A stretch of 5,014 bases of DNA from Methylacidiphilaceae bacterium (GTDB lineage: Bacteria; Verrucomicrobiota; Verrucomicrobiia; Methylacidiphilales; Methylacidiphilaceae): assembly GCA_028687155.1 (NCBI GenBank), contig JAQUAR010000145.1, positions 1 through 5,014 of the forward strand, in the 5' to 3' direction. Within the stretch, counting starts at the first letter, position 1. Every line of letters begins with the position of its first letter. Shown here piece by piece: positions 1 through 5,014 of this stretch. A model generated the notes under the pieces. It was not told the origin of the DNA. It ran no database searches and saw only the letters and a list, made by a program, of their open reading frames with translations. Made by a program: the position numbers and the translations under genes.

Positions 1-1790
1 ATCGGCAACTTCCGGACGGGGGCTGGAACATCTATCCCGGCGGTCCCAGCGAGCTCAATGCGACCATCAAAGCGTATGTCGCGCTCAAGCTTGCGGGCTT
101 TGCCGCGGAAGACCCGGTTATGGAGCGAGCCCGGTCTACGATCTTGCGGCTGGGTGGCATTCCCAAGTCGATGACCTACACGAAGCTGGGGCTGGCCCTC
201 CTTGGGATCTATCCCTGGCAACAGCTTCCCGTGATTCCGCCGGAGATCGTGCTCTTCCCGACCTGGTTTCCCTTTCACCTCTACAAGATGTCGGCATGGA
301 CTCGAACGATGCTTGTCCCGCTGGCGATCATCCACCATTTCAAGCCGACCCGGCAGCTTCCTGCGCACCTTCAGCTCCACGAGCTCTTTCCCGCGGGCAC
401 AGAGCAGGAAGGGATGTCCTGGATCTGGTCGACAAAGCTTCTTTCCAAGAGAAACTTGTTCCTGCTTTGTGACAAGCTGCTCCAGCTTTGGGACCGTTCT
501 CCTTGGAAGCTGCTGCGCAAACGCGCCTTGAAAAAGGCGGAGGAGTGGATGGTGCAACGGATGGGCGGCGGATCGGATGGACTCGGAGCCATCTTTCCTG
601 CGATGCACTACGCGATCGTGGCGCTCAGGGCTTTGGGCTACCCGGAAGAGAATCCCCTTTTCCAGAAGGCGCTTCGCGACTTCGAGGGTCTCGAGGTGGA
701 TGAAGGCGAGGATCGCGACTTTCGAGTCCAGCCTTGCGTTTCGCCCGTCTGGGACACCGCCGTCGCGTGCGTGGCCCTGGGAAAGACCGGATTGACCGCG
801 GATCGGGTCGAGCTTCGAAAGGCCGCCGCCTGGTTGATGGAGCGGGAAATCCAGGTGAGGGGCGACTGGTACGTGAACAACCCTCATCCGGAGTGCAGTG
901 GCTGGGCGTTCGAATATAACAATGTCTACTATCCGGATGTCGACGACAGCCTGATGGTGCTTCTTGCCCTGTTACGCATCGAAACGGACGACGAGGAGAA
1001 AAAGCAGGAGCTGATCGAGCGCGCCTTGCGCTGGGTGGTCAGCTTTCAGTGCCGGAACGGGGGGTGGGCTGCTTTCGACAAGGATGTCAATAGTCCCTGG
1101 CTCGAAGACGTGCCTTTCGCCGATCACAATGCGATTCTCGATCCTCCCTGCTCGGATATCACGGCCAGGGCGCTCGAGCTGGCTGGGATGAGGGGAATCA
1201 AACGGACCGAGTCTTTTGTTCAGCGCGGGATCCGGTTTCTGAAGGAGGCCCAGGAAGCCGACGGTTCGTGGTTCGGACGGTGGGGAGTCAACTATGTCTA
1301 CGGCACCTGGCAGTCTCTCCGTGGATTGCGGGCGATCGGGGAAGATATGAATCAACAGTGGATCCTCCGGGCTCGCGACTGGCTGGAATCTTGTCAAAAC
1401 GAGGATGGTGGCTGGGGAGAGACACCGGACTCCTACGAAAACCCACAACTCAAAGGCAGGGGGCCGAGCACGGCCTCGCAGACCGCCTGGGCGGTCATGG
1501 GAATCCTCGCGTGTGGGGAAGTCAATCGTCCCAGCTTGCAGCGGGGAGTTGCCTATCTTCTGCGAAAGCAGGATCCGGATGGCTCATGGCCGGAGGAGTT
1601 TCTTACCGGGACGGGTTTCCCCGGCGTTTTCTACCTGAAATACGACATGTACCGGAATGCCTGGCCTCTCCTCGCCCTTTCCGAGTATGCCCAAGCGCTC
1701 TCCTTGGCCAAGGAGCAGACCGAGGATTGGGTTCGTGCGACCCTTTCCATCGCGGTTCGTTCCCCTTCCAGCGCCGGCCGACTCGGATGA
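1..1790 (+). CDS. shc: Squalene-hopene cyclase, 5'-truncated by the window edge
   Basis: Membrane-associated triterpene cyclase that converts squalene to hopene/hopanol, the entry step of hopanoid synthesis (also called hpnF). The reading frame is already open at base 3 and continues to TGA at 1788-1790, giving 595 visible residues against about 630-680 for the family. The first ATG in frame (120) is internal, because a clear QW repeat (QLPDGGW, 6-26) followed by the family's YPGGPSELNATI stretch lies upstream of it. Further QW repeats (Q-x-x-D/N-G-S/G-W) lie at 1047-1067, 1251-1271, 1395-1415 and 1569-1589. The catalytic acid motif DXDD is DVDD at 936-947, preceded by the typical GWAFEYNN. 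The blocks DHNAILDPP, GRGPSTASQTAW and VFYLKYDMYRNAWP are also family-typical. Oddity: DVDD is followed by Ser-Leu, where Thr-Ala is usual. The stop overlaps the start of hpnG by ATGA. The frame is intact, and the DXDD motif and QW repeats argue against a squalene/phytoene synthase. Confidence 0.97.
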   Translation, partial: RQLPDGGWNIYPGGPSELNATIKAYVALKLAGFAAEDPVMERARSTILRLGGIPKSMTYTKLGLALLGIYPWQQLPVIPPEIVLFPTWFPFHLYKMSAWTRTMLVPLAIIHHFKPTRQLPAHLQLHELFPAGTEQEGMSWIWSTKLLSKRNLFLLCDKLLQLWDRSPWKLLRKRALKKAEEWMVQRMGGGSDGLGAIFPAMHYAIVALRALGYPEENPLFQKALRDFEGLEVDEGEDRDFRVQPCVSPVWDTAVACVALGKTGLTADRVELRKAAAWLMEREIQVRGDWYVNNPHPECSGWAFEYNNVYYPDVDDSLMVLLALLRIETDDEEKKQELIERALRWVVSFQCRNGGWAAFDKDVNSPWLEDVPFADHNAILDPPCSDITARALELAGMRGIKRTESFVQRGIRFLKEAQEADGSWFGRWGVNYVYGTWQSLRGLRAIGEDMNQQWILRARDWLESCQNEDGGWGETPDSYENPQLKGRGPSTASQTAWAVMGILACGEVNRPSLQRGVAYLLRKQDPDGSWPEEFLTGTGFPGVFYLKYDMYRNAWPLLALSEYAQALSLAKEQTEDWVRATLSIAVRSPSSAGRLG

Positions 1791-2506
1791 TCGGAATCGC
1801 ATTCGCCGTCAGGCACGAGGCCAAGGAGTTCCTCGCCGCGCTCGAAAAGAAGCGGTGGGAAAAAGCAGCCACGGCTTCGCTCTGCACCGGTCGGCTTAGG
1901 CAGCAGGAGGTCGCGGTCGCCATCATCGGCATGGGTCGGGAGAGGGCGGCGAGGGGAACCGAGCATTTTTTGGGGCAGGTTCCCGTGCGTCTCCTCGTCC
2001 TTGCGGGATATGCCGGGGCTCTGCGGCCCGAGATCAAGCGGGGACAAATTGCCGTCGCCTCCAACTATTTGGACGCGGGATCGGCTCTCTGGTTTGCCGG
2101 AGCGGAAGTGCCGGAAGCGCGCATTGCGACGGCGGATGCCGTCGTCGGCGATCCGGAGAGCCGGCGGAAGCTGGCGGAAGCAACGGGCGCGGATCTAGTC
2201 GATATGGAAACGGATGCCGTGGCGAGCATCGCCCGGTCCAGAGGGATCCCTTTCGTGAGCCTTCGCGTGGTCAGCGATGATTTCGAAGACCGGCTCCCGG
2301 TGGATGCGATTGCTGCAGCCTGGGAGAGCGAGGGAGGAACCATTCGTCCCATCCCGTTAACGCTTTATCTGGCGACCCACCCCGCGGAGATCAGACCGCT
2401 TCTGCGGTTTGCCCGATTCCTTCCCGAGGCCCGGCATCGATTGACACGAAGGCTCCTGGAGCTAGTGTATAGTTTAGAAGGAAGTGGAGGAACGAGTGCA
2501 AGCTAG
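1787..2506 (+). CDS. hpnG: HpnG-type hopanoid-associated nucleoside phosphorylase/nucleosidase
   Basis: Probable 239-residue cytoplasmic enzyme of the purine nucleoside phosphorylase/MTA-SAH nucleosidase superfamily. HpnG is known to release adenine from adenosylhopane, giving ribosylhopane or its phosphate on the way to C35 hopanoids. Visible family marks are the N-terminal MIGIAFAVRHEAK strand, IIGMGRERA (residues 46-54, glycine-rich nucleoside/phosphate region), LAGYAGAL near 72-79 followed by the KRGQIAVAS strand, VDMETDA (138-144; Met140-Glu141 matches the ribose-contacting Met-Glu pair), and VVSDD (161-165; Asp164 fits the purine-contacting Asp). The frame is open well upstream inside shc, but ATG 1787 is chosen because it gives the correct N-terminus and the ATGA overlap with the shc stop. 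No good Shine-Dalgarno precedes it, so coupled reinitiation is likely. The hopanoid assignment rests on the shc-hpnG order also seen in other bacteria. By sequence alone it could be an MTA/SAH nucleosidase-like protein, though its C-terminal helical tail fits HpnG. Confidence 0.86.
   Translation: MIGIAFAVRHEAKEFLAALEKKRWEKAATASLCTGRLRQQEVAVAIIGMGRERAARGTEHFLGQVPVRLLVLAGYAGALRPEIKRGQIAVASNYLDAGSALWFAGAEVPEARIATADAVVGDPESRRKLAEATGADLVDMETDAVASIARSRGIPFVSLRVVSDDFEDRLPVDAIAAAWESEGGTIRPIPLTLYLATHPAEIRPLLRFARFLPEARHRLTRRLLELVYSLEGSGGTSAS
2441..2473 (+). promoter_or_regulatory. Possible internal promoter ahead of the A-type carrier gene
   Basis: A consensus -35 hexamer TTGACA (2441-2446) is followed by an AT-richer patch that is unusual for this GC-rich region. 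TATAGT (2468-2473) is a 5/6 match to a -10 box, but its spacer of 21 bases is longer than the ideal 17. TAGTGT (2463-2468) has a 16-base spacer but only a 4/6 match. Transcription from the TATAGT box would begin near 2480, leaving a short leader that contains the GGAGG. The site lies inside hpnG codons, so chance is a real alternative. Confidence 0.3.
2486..2490 (+). promoter_or_regulatory. Ribosome binding site of the A-type carrier gene
   Basis: A perfect GGAGG core sits five bases before GTG 2496, inside the last codons of hpnG. It favours 2496 over the upstream in-frame GTG at 2484, which lies before the site and could not use it. Confidence 0.7.
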
Positions 2507-2816
2507 GCTCATCGAGATCACCCCGAAGGCCCACGACGAGATTAAGAGGTTGGCTCCGGGGGCTGCCCATTTACGGATCGCCGTACTGCGGGGCGGTTGC
2601 GCCGGCTGGGAATACCAGATCGAGTTTTCGACGGCGCAACCGGGCGACGTCGAGTGGCAGGATGGTGAAATTCGGATCGCCGTCGATCGCGACAGCGTGG
2701 CGAGGCTGGAAGGAGCGGTCCTCGATTATCAAGGCGGACTTTCCGGGGCGGGTTTCCGTTTTCGGAACCCCCATGCACAGGGAACGTGCGGCTGCGGGAC
2801 CTCCTTCAAGGCATAG
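2496..2816 (+). CDS. A-type iron-sulfur cluster carrier (IscA/ErpA/HesB family)
   Basis: Small cytoplasmic carrier of 106 residues that binds an Fe-S cluster (or iron) and passes it to apo-enzymes. The three invariant cysteines are present: Cys35 in GGCAGWEY, and Cys98 and Cys100 in the C-terminal GTCGCG motif, preceded by GFRFRNPHA. From the GTG at 2496 the first cysteine falls at residue 35, as in E. coli IscA, and the total length matches (107 in E. coli). The Cys35-Cys98 gap is one residue shorter than in E. coli IscA. The start is decided by GGAGG at 2486-2490, five bases upstream. An in-frame GTG at 2484 would add four residues but has only a poorly spaced purine run before it. The gene overlaps the end of hpnG by 11 bases. 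Which subtype (IscA, ErpA, SufA) it belongs to cannot be told from the sequence, so no symbol is given. No other isc or suf gene is in the window. Confidence 0.93.
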   Translation: MQARLIEITPKAHDEIKRLAPGAAHLRIAVLRGGCAGWEYQIEFSTAQPGDVEWQDGEIRIAVDRDSVARLEGAVLDYQGGLSGAGFRFRNPHAQGTCGCGTSFKA

Positions 2817-2871
2817 CCGGTCAGAGAGCCATACGCACCGGGATGTGCTTCTTCTCCTCTCTTCTGCCGTT

Positions 2872-2918
2872 AAAGGCCCTGCGTGCGCAAATCCCTTTTG
2901 CTTCCTTCGGCGGGAAGC
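2872..2918 (+). other. Intergenic inverted repeats before leuS, possible weak terminator or leader structure
   Basis: This is the only non-coding gap (2817-2933, 117 bp). Two small inverted repeats are visible. AAAGG (2872-2876) can pair with CCTTT (2894-2898) around an inner TGC/GCA pairing, ending in a run of only four T. GCTTCC (2900-2905) pairs perfectly with GGAAGC (2913-2918) around a seven-base loop. Neither has the GC-rich stem plus long T tract of a strong intrinsic terminator. No promoter for leuS was recognised here, so leuS may be read through from upstream. I see no T-box layout (no specifier stem or the conserved T-box sequence), and the space is too short for one. Confidence 0.25.
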
Positions 2919-2923
2919 CGAGT

Positions 2924-2928
2924 AGAGG
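2924..2928 (+). promoter_or_regulatory. Ribosome binding site of leuS
   Basis: AGAGG lies five bases upstream of ATG 2934. It is the only purine-rich core near a start that gives the correct LeuRS N-terminus ([16 protein letters not shown]). A TTG at 2898 is in frame, but no family-like residues would be added. Confidence 0.65.
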
Positions 2929-2933
2929 CGGTC

Positions 2934-5014
2934 ATGGAAGCGCGTAGGGCTTACCCGTTCGACCGGATCGAGGCGAAGTGGCAGCGAGCCTGGCAGGATC
3001 GTGGCGTCTTCCGTGCGGCCAATCCCGGAGAACCGGGTGCGGAAAAACCGAAGTATTACGTGCTCGACATGTTCCCTTATCCCTCGGGGCGGGGACTGCA
3101 CGTCGGGCACCTCGAAGGCTATACCGCGAGCGATATCGTGGCTCGTTACAAGCGGATGCGCGGATTCAACGTCCTTCATCCGATGGGCTGGGATGCCTTC
3201 GGGCTGCCTGCAGAGCAGCATGCGGTAGCAACGGGCATCCATCCACGAATCACCACGGAACGCAATATTGCCAACTTCCGCGAACAGATCGCGGCAATGG
3301 GCTTTTCCTACGACTGGTCTCGGGAAATCAACACGACCGATCCCCGCTACTACCGCTGGACCCAGTGGATCTTCCTCCAGCTCTTCCGACGCGGGCTTGC
3401 GTACGTCGCCGAAGCACCGGTCTGGTATTGTCCGGCGCTCCAGACGGTCTTAGCCAATGAGGAGATTCTCCCTTCACCGGAAGGCCCGGTTTCCGAGCGA
3501 GGTCACCACCCGGTCGAGCGGCGACCGCTGCGGCAATGGATGCTTCGCATCACCGCCTATGCCGAGCGGCTCCTCGCCGACCTGGATCTCGTCGATTGGC
3601 CGGAGTCGATCAAGGAGATGCAGCGGAACTGGATCGGGCGGAGCGAAGGTGCCCTCATCCGCTTCCCGATCGAGGGTAGCGAGAGTTCCATCGAGGCCTT
3701 TACCACTCGTCCCGATACGCTCTTCGGCGCGACCTATCTGGTCTTGGCTCCCGAGCATCCACTGGTTGTGCAGATCACTCGCCCGGAATGCCGGGAGGCT
3801 GCGGAAGCCTATCAGCGGGAGGTTGCCAAGAAGAGCGACTTGGAGCGGTCGGAGCTCACCCAGGAGAAGACGGGCGTCTTCATCGGAGCCTTTGCGATCA
3901 ATCCGGCAAGCCGGGAGAGAATTCCCATCTGGATCGCCGATTACGTCCTCTTGTCTTACGGGACGGGAGCGATCATGGCCGTACCGGCGCATGACGAACG
4001 TGACTTCGAGTTTGCTTCCCTCTTCGGTCTCCCGGTGCGCTCGGTCGTGCAGCCAAAGGAGTCGGCATCTCGGCCGGCACGCTGCTTTCCCGGAGAGGGA
4101 ATCGCCTGCTCCTCCCGGTTTCTGGACGGCTTGCCCACTGCGGAAGCTAAGAAGGCGATGACGGCCTGGCTCGAGGAAAAGGGTCTAGGCAAGCGGACCG
4201 TCCAGTATCGGCTGCGCGATTGGCTCTTTTCCCGGCAGCGATATTGGGGAGAGCCCTTTCCGATTGTCTGGCGGAACGGGGAAGCGCAGCCGGTTCCCGA
4301 GACGCTGCTTCCCGTTCTCCTGCCGGAGCGAAAAGAGTTTTCTCCCGAGGCGGGCGGCTTTGCTCCGCTCTCCCAGGAAAAGGGCTGGGTGGAGCTACCG
4401 GACGGAGCCCGCAGAGAGACCAACACCATGCCTCAGTGGGCGGGCTCTTGCTGGTACTACTTGCGGTATCTCGATCCCGGAAACGACCGAGCACTGGTGT
4501 CTGGGGAAGCGGAAGGATACTGGATGGGACCCGAAGGAGTCGACCTCTACATCGGCGGAGCGGAGCACGCGGTGCTTCATCTGCTCTATGCCCGCTTCTG
4601 GCATAAATTCCTTTACGATATCGGAGTGGCTTCGACGCCCGAGCCGTTTCACCGCCTCGTCAACCAAGGAATCATCCTGGGAGAAGACGGCCGGAAGATG
4701 TCCAAGTCTTTCGGGAACATCGTCAACCCGGAGAGCCTGCTGCGGGAATACGGAGCCGATACCGTGCGGCTCTTCGAAATGTTTCTGGGACCATTAGAGC
4801 AGATGAAGCCCTGGTCCTCGCAAGGGCTCGAAGGGCCTCGCCGCTTCCTGGCTCGGGTCTGGCGACTGGTGATGGAGGAATACGCCGCGGGCCGCTGGAC
4901 GCTACGTTCGGACATTTCGACGGAGGAGGCTCCTATTGCGATCCAGCGGCTTCTGCATCGTACGATCCGCAAGGTCACGGAGGATCTGGAGCGCCTCTCC
5001 TTCCATACGGCGAT
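2934..5014 (+). CDS. leuS: Leucyl-tRNA synthetase, 3'-truncated by the window edge
   Basis: Class I aminoacyl-tRNA synthetase that charges tRNA-Leu in the cytoplasm. The frame from ATG 2934 is open to the window end, giving 693 codons plus two bases of an expected 810-880 residues; most of the anticodon-binding and C-terminal domains is cut off. Visible marks in order are FPYPSG then HVGH (HIGH signature, residues 56-59), the CP1 editing domain with TTRPDT (257-262; Thr262 matches E. coli Thr252) and [13 protein letters not shown] (Asp354 and Asp357, the latter matching E. coli Asp345), [14 protein letters not shown] (from 428), [17 protein letters not shown] (from 496), and KMSKS (588-592, bases 4695-4709). 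This is the bacterial-type LeuRS with CP1 before the second catalytic half. In the ZN-1 module only Cys166 remains of the usual zinc ligands, the rest being replaced by a [15 protein letters not shown] stretch. A ribosome binding site AGAGG precedes the start. Product certain; exact start very likely. Confidence 0.99.
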   Translation, partial: MEARRAYPFDRIEAKWQRAWQDRGVFRAANPGEPGAEKPKYYVLDMFPYPSGRGLHVGHLEGYTASDIVARYKRMRGFNVLHPMGWDAFGLPAEQHAVATGIHPRITTERNIANFREQIAAMGFSYDWSREINTTDPRYYRWTQWIFLQLFRRGLAYVAEAPVWYCPALQTVLANEEILPSPEGPVSERGHHPVERRPLRQWMLRITAYAERLLADLDLVDWPESIKEMQRNWIGRSEGALIRFPIEGSESSIEAFTTRPDTLFGATYLVLAPEHPLVVQITRPECREAAEAYQREVAKKSDLERSELTQEKTGVFIGAFAINPASRERIPIWIADYVLLSYGTGAIMAVPAHDERDFEFASLFGLPVRSVVQPKESASRPARCFPGEGIACSSRFLDGLPTAEAKKAMTAWLEEKGLGKRTVQYRLRDWLFSRQRYWGEPFPIVWRNGEAQPVPETLLPVLLPERKEFSPEAGGFAPLSQEKGWVELPDGARRETNTMPQWAGSCWYYLRYLDPGNDRALVSGEAEGYWMGPEGVDLYIGGAEHAVLHLLYARFWHKFLYDIGVASTPEPFHRLVNQGIILGEDGRKMSKSFGNIVNPESLLREYGADTVRLFEMFLGPLEQMKPWSSQGLEGPRRFLARVWRLVMEEYAAGRWTLRSDISTEEAPIAIQRLLHRTIRKVTEDLERLSFHTA

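Noticed and set aside
972..1448. 158-codon open frame on the minus strand inside shc
   Set aside because: It is antisense to the conserved cyclase core including several QW repeats and looks like a compositional shadow.
1..1589. QW repeats as a DNA-level repeat array
   Set aside because: The five copies are protein-level repeats typical of triterpene cyclases, widely spaced and divergent in nucleotide sequence.
1268..1786. Long upstream extension of the hpnG reading frame inside shc (open from 1268)
   Set aside because: It overlaps the strongly conserved end of shc in another frame and its translation has no family-like features; the real N-terminus and the ATGA coupling are at 1787.
2817..2933. 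T-box or other riboswitch controlling leuS
   Set aside because: The gap is only 117 bp, with no conserved T-box sequence, no specifier-loop layout and no strong terminator/antiterminator pair.
2571..3242. 223-codon open frame on the minus strand spanning the carrier gene, the gap and the start of leuS
   Set aside because: It lies opposite two certain genes, is rich in Arg/Pro/Ser as expected of antisense frames in GC-rich DNA, and shows no recognisable domain.
3457..4161. 234-codon plus-strand frame inside leuS
   Set aside because: It is a +1 shadow of the LeuRS editing domain with Arg/Ser-rich low-complexity translation. The LeuRS frame itself is unbroken here, so it does not mark a frameshift.

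Overview
The window is an ordinary, densely coded, GC-rich (roughly 60% by eye) bacterial segment with four genes, all on the + strand. Two of the four run off an edge. In order they are squalene-hopene cyclase (5' end missing), a HpnG-type hopanoid nucleoside phosphorylase/nucleosidase, an A-type iron-sulfur carrier of the IscA/ErpA/HesB family, and leucyl-tRNA synthetase (3' end missing). The LeuRS reads most like planctomycete/verrucomicrobial and cyanobacterial bacterial-type enzymes. Its zinc-free '[15 protein letters not shown]' segment and N-terminus resemble Verrucomicrobiota LeuRS as I remember them. Together with hopanoid genes and high GC this suggests a verrucomicrobial bacterium, possibly an acidophilic methanotroph such as Methylacidimicrobium. 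That assignment is inference from recall, not a database result.

Layout: bases 1-1790 hold the body of shc. The stop codon of shc overlaps the start of hpnG in an ATGA junction (1787-1790), so the two are very likely cotranscribed and translationally coupled. The 3' end of hpnG (to 2506) overlaps the A-type carrier gene by 11 bases, counting from the preferred GTG at 2496. The only real gap is 117 bp (2817-2933). It holds a weak hairpin and the ribosome binding site of leuS, which starts at 2934 and stays open to the end of the window.

How the genes work together: Shc folds squalene into the pentacyclic hopene skeleton in the membrane. In the known C35-hopanoid route HpnH, a radical-SAM [4Fe-4S] enzyme not in this window, adds adenosine, and HpnG then removes adenine. 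The iron-sulfur carrier directly behind hpnG could be a housekeeping passenger, or could help mature Fe-S enzymes such as HpnH; the sequence cannot decide. LeuRS is a translation housekeeping gene with no evident link to hopanoids. I found no mobile element, CRISPR array, RNA gene or clearly new system here. The second-look items are modest: variant residues next to the cyclase acid motif, the missing zinc ligands in LeuRS, a possible promoter buried in the end of hpnG, and the Fe-S carrier's position.
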